From: Phenylobacterium deserti
GTDB taxonomy: Bacteria > Pseudomonadota > Alphaproteobacteria > Caulobacterales > Caulobacteraceae
Direction: 5' to 3'
DNA: 33,725 nucleotides
Assembly (NCBI GenBank): GCA_943332615.1
Contig: CALQQB010000053.1
Coordinates: forward strand, 1 to 33,725
The number at the start of each line of letters is the position of its first letter. The stretch's first letter is position 1. Both the position numbers and the translations under genes were made by a program. Below are positions 16,321 to 24,133 of the stretch, one piece after another. The notes under the pieces were generated by a model. It was given only the letters and a program-made list of their open reading frames with translations. It was not told where the DNA came from and did not search any database.

Positions 16321-17619
16321 GTGAGCACGCAGAGGCAGCCCCAGGGCCGCAAGGCCCTAGCGTACAGCTATTTCGTCGTGGGCGTGCTCACGCTGATCTA
16401 CACCTTCAACTTCCTGGACCGGAAGATCCTGTCGATCTTGGCCGAACCGGTCCGGCGCGATTTGAGCCTGTCGGACACCCAGATCGGCATCCTGAGCGGT
16501 CTGGCTTTCGCGGTCTTCTACACCACCCTCGGCATCCCCCTCGCCTGGCTGGCGGATCGGGCCAAACGCGTCTGGATTATCGCGGCGGCCTGCACCGTCT
16601 GGAGCGTGTTCACCGCCATGTGCGGGATGGCGACCAGCTTCATCCAACTGGCGCTATTCCGCGTGGGCGTGGCGACCGGTGAAGCGGGGGGCGGCCCGCC
16701 CTCATTCTCGATTATCTCAGACTACTTTCCCCCGGAACGCCGGGGCACGGCGCTGGCGATTTATGCGCTGGGCGTGCCGTTCGGGGTAATCGTGGGCTCG
16801 GTGCTCGGTGGTTGGGTGGCCGCGACCTGGGGTTGGCGCTGGGCCTTCGTGGCAGTGGGCGCCCCCGGCATGCTGCTGGCGGTGATCCTGCTACTGTTTG
16901 TGCGCGAGCCGATCCGCGGCGGCATGGATCCGCCCACAGCGGACGGCAAGCCACAGGCCCCGCCCCTGCCGCTGAAGGCGTCCCTGGGGCTGTTCCTGCG
17001 CAACCGAACGCTGATGCTGACAGCCGCCTCCAGCGCCGGCACCTCCTTCGTCGGCAACGGCCTGATCAGCTTCGCGCCTTCGTACCTAATCCGGGCGCTA
17101 GGCATGGAGATGCATGACATCGCCCTCTACTACAGCGTCGCTACCGGGGTAGCGGGTGCCATTGGGACGTTCGGGGCCGGCTGGCTGGTCGACCGACTGG
17201 GAAAGCGCGACAAGCGAGCCTATGCCTTGGTGCCGGGGGTGGCGTGCGCCGTCTCGCTGCCGTTCTTCCTGGCCTTCCTGTGGGCGCCCACTTGGCCGCT
17301 GGCGTTGGCCTTCCTAACCATACCGTTCCTGACCAACAGCACATATCTCGCGCCGGCGCTGACCGTGGTGCAGAACAACGTGCCGCCCGCCCAGCGGGGC
17401 ATTTCGTCCGCGATCCTGATGTTCCTAATGACCATGGTGGGACTGAGCGGAGGGCCCCTGCTGGTGGGCATGGTCAGCGATCGCGCCCATGCGGCCTATG
17501 GCGACGCCTCTCTGGGGATCGGCCTGCTGGCCCTTGCCCCAGTGCTTGTCGTCACCCTCATCGCGCACTTGGCCGCAGCCGCGTCGATGAAGGCCAAGCC
17601 AGCGCTCGCCCCGGCCTAA
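16321..17619 (+). CDS. MFS transporter (spinster-like)
   Basis: 432 residues with 12 predicted transmembrane helices in two halves and a central loop (about 195-225) rich in proline. The first half has FNFLDRKILSIL in helix 1, the motif-A loop GIPLAWLADRAKRVW between helices 2 and 3, and GEAGGGPPSFSIISDYFPPERRGTAL, all typical of the spinster/hexuronate type MFS common in sphingomonads and Caulobacterales. The start is GTG at 16321, with GAAGGGTGG upstream. It follows the acyl-CoA dehydrogenase after 27 bases in the same operon and could carry the pathway substrate or export an intermediate. Its stop overlaps the convergent phosphoesterase stop by four bases. Confidence 0.88.
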   Translation: MSTQRQPQGRKALAYSYFVVGVLTLIYTFNFLDRKILSILAEPVRRDLSLSDTQIGILSGLAFAVFYTTLGIPLAWLADRAKRVWIIAAACTVWSVFTAMCGMATSFIQLALFRVGVATGEAGGGPPSFSIISDYFPPERRGTALAIYALGVPFGVIVGSVLGGWVAATWGWRWAFVAVGAPGMLLAVILLLFVREPIRGGMDPPTADGKPQAPPLPLKASLGLFLRNRTLMLTAASSAGTSFVGNGLISFAPSYLIRALGMEMHDIALYYSVATGVAGAIGTFGAGWLVDRLGKRDKRAYALVPGVACAVSLPFFLAFLWAPTWPLALAFLTIPFLTNSTYLAPALTVVQNNVPPAQRGISSAILMFLMTMVGLSGGPLLVGMVSDRAHAAYGDASLGIGLLALAPVLVVTLIAHLAAAASMKAKPALAPA

Positions 17620-18443
17620 CCGAGCTGCGGGTAGAGCTCGACGAACCGGGAGATGTCGTTGCGGGCCATGCCGGCCGGCTCGACGTAGTCGAACTGATGG
17701 CCTTCCGCGTTCAGGGTCAGGGTCAGGACGCCCACGATCTTCTCCCCGATCGTCTCCTGCATCCCGTTCGGGATGATGAAGGCGGTAGAGGGCGCCCATA
17801 CATGCTCCACGCCGTCCACGACAATGCGGCGAAGCTGGTGGGTATGGCCGCAGACCACGAAACGCAGGTCCCTCGCGTCGAGCCGCCGCGCGAGTTCCAG
17901 CCGCTGCTCCACGGGCAGGTAGCGATGGTGCCGCTCGGTATCGGACGGGCCGTTGCGGAATAGCGGCTTGTGCAGCATCAGGCCCAGTGGGCCCTTCACA
18001 CCCGCCAGGGTTTCATCCAGCCAGGCGAGCTGCGCGACCTCCTCTGAGTCGCCCGCTCCAAAGAGCTGGGCGTTCAGGCCCACCACTGTCCAGCCGTCCC
18101 CTTGAAACGACCAACGATCCTGCCCGAACGCATTCCGATACATCGCCAAGCGCTGGCTATCGACCTGGGGCTCATGCCTAGCGTGTGGGGCATGGGGGTC
18201 GATGTTGTCGCCAATATCGTGGTTGCCGGGCACGAAGCGGATGGGCGTGGGCCAGCCCGCGAATGCCTCACGGGCATAGTCGAGCTGCTCCGGGTATTTG
18301 GAACCGTCGACCGTGATGTCGCCCAGGTGGACCGTGATGTCGGCCCCGATCGTACCTACCCAGTCGCGAGCGGCGTCGCAATTGGACCGGAATGCCGGCG
18401 CGATTGCCGCCAGGTGCGTGTCGGTAATCAGGGCGATCTTCAT
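17616..18443 (-). CDS. calcineurin-like metallophosphoesterase (CpdA/Icc-like)
   Basis: 275 residues with the full set of metal motifs: Asp8 and His10 (ITDTH), Asp42 (HLGD), Asn74-His75-Asp76 (GNHD), His158 (LHKP) and His200/His202 (GHTH). The two-metal site is therefore intact, and there is no signal peptide, so it is cytoplasmic. Relatives hydrolyse cyclic nucleotides or phosphodiesters. It is transcribed toward the MFS gene and divergently from the LysR regulator. In a module with a metabolite kinase it might remove unwanted phospho-intermediates, but that is speculation; a cAMP phosphodiesterase role is equally compatible. Confidence 0.88.
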   Translation of the reverse strand: MKIALITDTHLAAIAPAFRSNCDAARDWVGTIGADITVHLGDITVDGSKYPEQLDYAREAFAGWPTPIRFVPGNHDIGDNIDPHAPHARHEPQVDSQRLAMYRNAFGQDRWSFQGDGWTVVGLNAQLFGAGDSEEVAQLAWLDETLAGVKGPLGLMLHKPLFRNGPSDTERHHRYLPVEQRLELARRLDARDLRFVVCGHTHQLRRIVVDGVEHVWAPSTAFIIPNGMQETIGEKIVGVLTLTLNAEGHQFDYVEPAGMARNDISRFVELYPQLG

Positions 18444-18622
18444 CGTGACTCCGTGGCCGCACGCACGTCTACGCGGGATTTCCCGCCTAGTTGCCGCATC
18501 GGGGCGATCACGCGAAACGCAAGGTGCGCAACTGCTATTGCGCGGCCTACAATCTGAAGCGGCGCTGCGCCGACATAGACGATTGGCTTGAGTGCAGGGC
18601 CAATGCGCGCTTCACTGCGGCC

Positions 18623-19597
18623 ATGCTGCGTAAGGTGCCTCCCCTAGGAGCGACTGAAGCTTTCCTGCTCGCGGCGCGGGCCGAGAGCTTCCGCGTGGCC
18701 GCCGACGAGATGGCGCTCAGCCCCTCGGCTTTTTCCCGCCGCATCCAGCAACTGGAGGCTTTCGTTGGGCTCGCGCTGTTCGACCGCTCGCAGCCCGGCA
18801 TGCGGCTAACCGAGGCCGGCGCGCGCTATCTGGCTGAGGTTGAGCCCGCTCTGGAGACCATCCGCCGCGTGACCGCCGATCTGCGCGAGCCCAAGTCGCC
18901 GCTGCAGCTTCGGGTCGGGCTCTCCCACTCGCTGGCGGTGATCTGGCTGATGCGGCGCCTGGCCGGCCTCTACCAAGAGTCCGGTATCCAGGTGGAGCTG
19001 GTGATCACCCGCAATCTTCAGGCGCTGAAGTCTGGCGCCGTGGACATGGCGATCTGGGCTGGCACCGAGGTCGGCAGTGATACGCCCTTCGACAAGGTGA
19101 TCGACCTGGAGGGGGTTCCGGTCTCGGCGGCCGTGCTGGCCGATGGGCGTCCCGCTCCACGCAATCTGGAGGAGTTGGTGCAGCACAAGATCCTGTCGGT
19201 CCGACCGCCGCCGGATTTCTGGCAAGGTTGGTTCGCGTCCGCCGGCTATCCCGGCCCGCCGCCGCATCAGCCGGGGACGGGGTTCGAGACTTCGCACATG
19301 ATGTACGAGGCCGCCGCCAGCGGGCTGGGCGTTGCCTTGGCCGTGCCGCTGCTGACGGAGCGGTGCCTGGACGACCCACGCCTGCAGGCCTGCGCAGATG
19401 CGCGCCACCCGTTGGGGCTGGCCTACAGTCTCTACTATTCCAGCTCTGAGATGGCGAAGCGGCCGCACGTCCGGGCCTTCGCGGAGTGGCTCTGGCGCGA
19501 AGCCGACGAAGGCCGCCAGGGCTTCGACCGCTGGTGGGACGGGGTCCATACTCGTTTCTCGGTCCCCGAGCCGCCGGCCTGCAAGATCGCCGGCTGA
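18623..19597 (+). CDS. LysR-family transcriptional regulator (GcvA-like)
   Basis: 324 residues. The winged helix-turn-helix spans about residues 5-65, with ATEAFLLAARAESFRVAADE leading to SPSAFSRRIQQLEAFVGLALFDR and LTEAGARYL. A substrate-binding domain with two periplasmic-binding-like lobes follows (about 90-310), with a SHMMYEAAASGLGVAL strand near the end, as in the GcvA group. The ATG at 18623 was chosen because the domain begins there; the frame is open upstream to 18491, but that part resembles nothing. It is divergent from the phosphoesterase gene and 127 bases before the second TonB receptor, which has two palindromes in its leader. Confidence 0.9.
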   Translation: MLRKVPPLGATEAFLLAARAESFRVAADEMALSPSAFSRRIQQLEAFVGLALFDRSQPGMRLTEAGARYLAEVEPALETIRRVTADLREPKSPLQLRVGLSHSLAVIWLMRRLAGLYQESGIQVELVITRNLQALKSGAVDMAIWAGTEVGSDTPFDKVIDLEGVPVSAAVLADGRPAPRNLEELVQHKILSVRPPPDFWQGWFASAGYPGPPPHQPGTGFETSHMMYEAAASGLGVALAVPLLTERCLDDPRLQACADARHPLGLAYSLYYSSSEMAKRPHVRAFAEWLWREADEGRQGFDRWWDGVHTRFSVPEPPACKIAG

Positions 19598-19620
19598 GGC
19601 CGTCCTCGACCGCCTTGCGC

Positions 19621-19642
19621 TGCTTGCAAGCATCGTTCGAAC
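19621..19642. promoter_or_regulatory. two adjacent palindromes before the second TonB receptor
   Basis: TGCTTGCAAGCA (19621-19632) is a perfect 12-bp palindrome, and GTTCGAAC (19635-19642) is a perfect 8-bp palindrome three bases later. Both are in the 127-base gap between the LysR gene and the receptor. They are candidate operator half-sites for the LysR protein or another regulator. No clear -10/-35 pair was recognised. Confidence 0.35.
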
Positions 19643-19724
19643 CTATGCGTTATCGCCCTGGCCAAGGCGCAGTTAAGCCTCGACCCTGAAGCCGTCCACC
19701 TTGAGACGGCCACAGGGGAACGTC

Positions 19725-22004
19725 ATGAAGACCTCGGCCAAATCCCTCATCGGCGCGCTGGCCGCGTCCCTCGCGGCGACCGGGGCCGCGGCCCAGACAG
19801 CGCCCGCCAACGTCGAGGAAGTCATCGTCACCGGCACCCGTTCGGCTGGCCGACTGGTGACGGATAGCCCCGCGCCCGTGGACGTCATCTCGGCAGAGAC
19901 GATCTCGGCCCGAGGCGCCCAAGAGTTGTCGCGCGTCCTGCAGATGGTGGCGCCGTCCTTCAACTTCCCCCGCACGGCCACCGGCCCATCCTCCACCGGC
20001 ATCCGCGCGCCGACCCTGCGCGGTCTGTCGCCCGACCAGGTGCTGGTGCTCGTGAACGGCAAGCGCGGGCACGGTTCGTCGGTTATCAATTTCAACAACG
20101 TGATCGGCAGGGGCTCGGTCCCGATCGACCTCAACGCCATTCCGGTCAGCAGCATCGCCAAGGTGGAAATCCTCCGTGACGGCGCGGCAGCCCAATACGG
20201 CTCCGACGCTATCGCTGGGGTCATCAATATCACCCTCAAGTCCGCGCCCGAGGGCGGCGAGATCTCGATACAGGGTGGACAGACCTCGGAAGGCGACGGC
20301 CAGAACGTAGCGGCCACCTACAATCAAGGCTTCCGCCTCGGTGAGGGCGGTTGGCTGAACTTTACGGCCGAGGTCCGATCGCGCAACAGCACCAGCCGCG
20401 CGGCCATCGACAGCCGGTTCGGACGGGTCACAAACGAACACGGTGATCCCGACGCACTGGACTACATCTTCGCTGTCAACGCCGCTGTGCCCATGGGTAC
20501 TGCGGAGGTCTATGGCGACGCGGTCTACAACCGCCGCAAGTCGATCAGCCCCGGGCAGTATCGAGCACCTACCGTCTCACCCGTACTGTTCCCCAACGGT
20601 TTCGTACCCCACATCCGCGTCGATTTGGACGACTTCGGCGGGACCGCCGGCGTCCGCGGGGCGCTGAGCGGCTGGTCCTGGGACCTCAGCAATACGGTCG
20701 GCTATAACAAGGCTGAGTTCGAAAACAACTCAGTGAACACTTCGCTGGGCAACACCAGCCCGAAGCTGTTCGACGCCGGCGGAACCCGATATTTTCAGGA
20801 TCTGATCAATCTGCAGATTACCCGGCCTTTTGAAGTGCTGTCGGGCGCCAACCTGGCGTTCGGCGTTGAGGGTCGCTACGAGGCCTACCGGATCCGCCGG
20901 GGTGAACCTAACTCGTTCTTCGGTTCTGGGGCGCAGGCCTTTCCGGGTTTCAATCCGCCGACGCCTGTGGACGAGAACCGCGAGGCCTTCAGCGCCTTCG
21001 CCGACGGCGAGCTCAGCCTGACCTCGCAGATCGACCTGGGCGCGGCGGTTCGCTACGAGCACTACTCCGACTTCGGCGACGCGACAGTCGGCAAGGTCAG
21101 CGCCTTCTACCGCCCCGCCGAACTGATCGCCTTCCGGGCTACGGCGGCAACTGGGTTCCGCGCGCCGTCACTGCAGCAAACATTCTTCAGCACGATCTCC
21201 AGTCAACAAAGCGGAGGGGTGCTGGTCAACGTCGGCACCTTCGCGGTGGACGATCCGATCTCCCGCGCTCTGGGCTCCCAATCCCTCAGACCGGAAAAGA
21301 CGGACAGCCTAAGCGCGGGGATCGTGCTGAAGCCTTTCCCGGGACTGGTGATAAGCGCCGACCTGTTCCGGATCGATATCGACGACCGTATCGTGCTGAG
21401 CGAGACGTTAGCCGGCGCGGCGGTGACCAATGTGCTGAGGGCGGCCGGGGTGACCAACACCTCTCAGGTGCGGTTCTTCAACAATGCCGTCGACACGCGC
21501 ACTGAAGGTTACGAGATCACCGCCGAGTGGCGCGGGCAGGTGGGCGAGGCCAAGCTGCACGCCACCGCTGCATACATGCTCGTGGACACGGATATCACCC
21601 GGCAACGGGCCAACCGCGTGATCCCGGCGTTGCCCCTGCTGGCGCCGATCGCCATCGACCTGCTCACCAAGTCGCAGCCGCAGAACAAGCTCACCATGAG
21701 CGGTCGGGTCGAATGGCGCCAATGGTCGGCTAGCCTGGACGTCACCCGCTACGGCCCGTTCCGGAACATCCCCGTGGCGGCAGAGCAGACCTTCGGCGCG
21801 GAGACCGTGGCCGACTTCATCGTCGACTTCGCGCCGACCGAGAACCTGCGGATCGGCGCCGGCGTGATCAATATCACCAACGAACATGCCGACAAGGTCG
21901 CCGACCGGGCCCTCACCCAGGGTGGCAGCCTGCAGTATCCCGAGGTCGGGGCGCTAGGCATGAACGGCCGTGAATACTTCGTTCGACTCACCCGGCGGTT
22001 CTGA
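19725..22004 (+). CDS. TonB-dependent outer-membrane receptor
   Basis: 759 residues. A signal peptide (about 1-24, ending GAAAQ) is followed by VEEVIVTGTR, the plug start. The plug (about 40-155) shows LRGLSPDQVLVLVNGKRGHG and REGAAAQ-like ILRDGAAAQYGSDAIAGVIN, both typical of the iron-complex/vitamin and hydrophobic-substrate receptors of this clade. The barrel ends in LTRRF with the terminal phenylalanine. ATG 19725 was preferred over a start eight codons upstream because CAGGGGAAC precedes it and it gives a proper signal peptide. A ligase remnant and a racemase follow closely, so it is probably the uptake step of the acyl-CoA module. Confidence 0.92.
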   Translation: MKTSAKSLIGALAASLAATGAAAQTAPANVEEVIVTGTRSAGRLVTDSPAPVDVISAETISARGAQELSRVLQMVAPSFNFPRTATGPSSTGIRAPTLRGLSPDQVLVLVNGKRGHGSSVINFNNVIGRGSVPIDLNAIPVSSIAKVEILRDGAAAQYGSDAIAGVINITLKSAPEGGEISIQGGQTSEGDGQNVAATYNQGFRLGEGGWLNFTAEVRSRNSTSRAAIDSRFGRVTNEHGDPDALDYIFAVNAAVPMGTAEVYGDAVYNRRKSISPGQYRAPTVSPVLFPNGFVPHIRVDLDDFGGTAGVRGALSGWSWDLSNTVGYNKAEFENNSVNTSLGNTSPKLFDAGGTRYFQDLINLQITRPFEVLSGANLAFGVEGRYEAYRIRRGEPNSFFGSGAQAFPGFNPPTPVDENREAFSAFADGELSLTSQIDLGAAVRYEHYSDFGDATVGKVSAFYRPAELIAFRATAATGFRAPSLQQTFFSTISSQQSGGVLVNVGTFAVDDPISRALGSQSLRPEKTDSLSAGIVLKPFPGLVISADLFRIDIDDRIVLSETLAGAAVTNVLRAAGVTNTSQVRFFNNAVDTRTEGYEITAEWRGQVGEAKLHATAAYMLVDTDITRQRANRVIPALPLLAPIAIDLLTKSQPQNKLTMSGRVEWRQWSASLDVTRYGPFRNIPVAAEQTFGAETVADFIVDFAPTENLRIGAGVINITNEHADKVADRALTQGGSLQYPEVGALGMNGREYFVRLTRRF

Positions 22005-22023
22005 TGGCCTCGCGGAGGACGAC

Positions 22024-22413
22024 ATGGGTGGGATCCGGAGCGGCTGGCGCCGGCTGACCATGGAGGCGCGGGCTGAGCGGGCAGCCCGCGCGGCCAGCGG
22101 CTTCGCGGCCCTCGACGTGAAAGCGGGGGACAGCGTCGCGCTATTCCTGCGCAATGACATCGCCTTCTTCGAGGCGGCGAACGCGGCCGGTCTGCTGGGC
22201 GCCTATCCTGTGGCGGTAAACTGGCGCCACGCGCCCGCCGAGGCGGCCTATCTGTTCGAGAACTCCGGCGCGCGCGCGGCGGTAATCCATGCCGACCTTC
22301 TGGCGCCGCGCCGGGTGGAATTCGCCGACGAACTGCCGCGTGAGGATTCGGGCAAGATCTTCAAGCGCAAGCTGCGCGAACCCTTTTGGGCCGAGACGGG
22401 CCGCAGCATATGA
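22024..22413 (+). pseudogene. acyl-CoA synthetase remnant: N- and C-termini joined in frame
   Basis: 129 codons. The first 100 or so match the N-terminus of an AMP-forming acyl-CoA synthetase (ARAERAARAASGFAALDV, VALFLRNDIAFFEAANAAGL, GAYPVAVNWRHAPAEAAYLF). The frame then passes directly into the C-terminal tail ([20 protein letters not shown]), which contains the end-domain lysine of GKIFKRKL. About 350 residues holding the ATP-binding and adenylation motifs are absent, yet the frame is intact. A ribosome site GGAGG precedes ATG 22024, and the stop overlaps the next start (ATGA). It cannot adenylate. It is most likely a deletion relic kept in the operon; a novel short function is not excluded. 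Confidence 0.8.
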
Positions 22414-23522
22414 ACGCGGCATCAACGCCCGCTGCGGGTCCGCTGCTTGGCCTCAAGGTGCTGGAGTTCGCCGGCATCGGGCCCGGTCCTTTCTGCGCGA
22501 TGCTGCTCTCCGACATGGGCGCCGACGTGGTCAGGATCGACCGGGCGGGGTTCGAGGTTCCGGATGTGGACCTGCCGTCCCGGGGTCGTCGTTCCGTGGT
22601 TCTGGACCTGAAATCGGCTGATGATCTCGTCATAGCGTGGGCCCTGATCGAGAAGGCCGATGTGCTGGTGGAAGGGTTCCGGCCCGGGGTGATGGAGCGC
22701 CTGGGACTCGGGCCGGACGAGGCGCTGCGGCGCAATCCGCGCCTAGTCTACGGTCGTATGACCGGCTGGGGCCAGACGGGCCCCTTGGCCCGCGCCGCCG
22801 GCCATGACATCAACTACATCGCGCTGGCTGGCGCCCTGGCGGCGATCGGCCCGGGCGCTGGGCCTCCCGTTCCGCCGCTCAACCTAGTCGGCGATTTCGG
22901 TGGAGGGTCGCTCTACCTCGCGCTCGGCATCCTGGCGGCCCTGTTGGAACGGGGCATGTCCGGGAAGGGCCAGGTGGTGGATGCGGCTATCGTCGATGGG
23001 GCCGCGTCGCTCATGACCCACTACTTCGGCCTAGCCGCCAGCCGGGGCTTCGTGGGCGAGCGCGGCAAGTTCCTCCTGGACGGTTCGGCGCCGCACTACC
23101 GCTGCTACGCCTGCGCGGACGGAAAGTTCGTGGCCTTGGGGGCCGTGGAACCTCACTTTTACGCCCAGTTTGTGAAGCTGGTCGGTGTCGATTGGGGTGA
23201 GATTCGCGAGCAGGCCGAGCCCCAGGACTGGCGGCGGCAGGCAGTGACTTTGGAGGCGCTTTTCAAGCTGCGGACGCGCGACGACTGGTGCGCTCTGCTG
23301 GAAGGAACCGACGCCTGCTTCGCGCCGGTCCTCGACATCCACGAGGCGCCCTATCATCCGCACAACGTGGAGCGGGCGACTTTCGCCGAGGTCGCCGGCC
23401 AGATGCAGCCCGCGCCAGCCCCGCGCTTCTCGCGCACGCCTGGTGCGATCCAGGGGGCGCCACCCTCGCCCGGCGAAGGCGGCGTCGAGGCCCTGCGCGA
23501 CTGGGGCGTCGCGCCCGGCTAG
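22410..23522 (+). CDS. alpha-methylacyl-CoA racemase-like (family III CoA-transferase fold)
   Basis: 370 residues of the CaiB/BaiF fold. The racemase active-site residues are at His132 ([10 protein letters not shown]), Asp162 (GDFGGGS) and Glu247 (VEPHFY). Each is six positions after the His126, Asp156 and Glu241 of the mycobacterial racemase MCR, so racemisation of 2-methylacyl-CoA is more likely than CoA transfer. Such enzymes prepare branched acyl-CoAs (isoprenoid, steroid side-chain, 2-arylpropionate types) for stereospecific dehydrogenation, which fits the acyl-CoA dehydrogenase upstream. The ATG overlaps the stop of the ligase remnant. It is the last gene of the module and is followed by a terminator-like hairpin. 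Confidence 0.9.
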   Translation: MNAASTPAAGPLLGLKVLEFAGIGPGPFCAMLLSDMGADVVRIDRAGFEVPDVDLPSRGRRSVVLDLKSADDLVIAWALIEKADVLVEGFRPGVMERLGLGPDEALRRNPRLVYGRMTGWGQTGPLARAAGHDINYIALAGALAAIGPGAGPPVPPLNLVGDFGGGSLYLALGILAALLERGMSGKGQVVDAAIVDGAASLMTHYFGLAASRGFVGERGKFLLDGSAPHYRCYACADGKFVALGAVEPHFYAQFVKLVGVDWGEIREQAEPQDWRRQAVTLEALFKLRTRDDWCALLEGTDACFAPVLDIHEAPYHPHNVERATFAEVAGQMQPAPAPRFSRTPGAIQGAPPSPGEGGVEALRDWGVAPG

Positions 23523-23527
23523 ACGCG

Positions 23528-23566
23528 CCGCAGCCGGCTGGGGCTGGCGGTCTAAATCTAATTTGT
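23528..23566 (+). terminator. probable terminator after the racemase gene
   Basis: CCGCAGCC (23528-23535) pairs with GGCTGGCGG (23542-23550) through eight base pairs with one bulged G and a six-base loop. TCTAAATCTAATTT follows. It begins seven bases or so after the racemase stop and closes the second catabolic module. Confidence 0.55.
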
Positions 23567-24032
23567 CTCCACTTGCCGCGCCGTCGCGGTGCGGCCTGAG
23601 CAACGGAGCCCTGAGCGCGACCGATCTCGTTCACGAGCCATCGCTTGCCGCCCGACGTGATCAGGCATGCGATGTGGCTCGATGGCGTCGGCAATCACCC
23701 GGTCGGACTTGGCGGTCGTAACGTCCGCTTTCCCCCCATCTCGGACATGGGCTAGGTCCGCTTTCGGGCCGCAAGCCAAGGTCTCCTTCTGGCGCGATGG
23801 GGACATCGAAGCTTGCGTCTTTTGGCGGCAGCGCTAGTGCCGGTCTGAGCTTACGATCCGTGGACGGATCTTGGCGCTGCGGTCATGGCAGTCTTCTGTT
23901 CGCGCCCGCGTGGTTCGCCGGTGAATTGCATGCGGTGCCAGCGGTTGGATGGTTTCGAGAATACTACGCACGTAAAATGTGATCGGTGTGGGAACGAGCA
24001 GTTCAGATGATTGTCAGGGGCGGCCCTTGCTC

Positions 24033-24118
24033 GATGACGCATGTGACGGTTGCTCCAGAAACTCTTTAGAGCGCGCGCGTGTGGGAGAGATTACCGACTA
24101 ACTGTCACTTGCGTCATC
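24033..24118. repeat. 15-bp inverted repeat downstream of the primase-helicase (candidate origin)
   Basis: GATGACGCATGTGAC (24033-24047) and GTCACTTGCGTCATC (24104-24118) are inverted copies matching at 14 of 15 positions, 56 bases apart. The repeat lies directly after the primase-helicase stop. In phage P4 replication sites flank the alpha primase-helicase gene, so an initiator-binding site or origin is a reasonable guess. The spacing is too long for a good terminator. Confidence 0.4.
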
Positions 24119-24133
24119 GTATCGTGCCGCCCG

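Larger units (their letters stand above)
23523..24133. other. intergenic region between catabolic cargo and replication module
   Basis: About 610 bases. The left end holds the terminator-like hairpin; the right end holds the 15-bp inverted repeat at 24033-24118. The middle (about 23570-24000) has only short overlapping frames with no motif I recognise. It may include decayed coding sequence, since protein-like stretches appear in two minus-strand frames near 23600-23800. No copy of the tRNA-Thr fragment is present, which argues against an element end here. Confidence 0.5.

Noticed and set aside
18491..18622. N-terminal extension of the LysR regulator
   Set aside because: The 44 extra residues do not resemble the family. 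The helix-turn-helix starts a few residues after the ATG at 18623.
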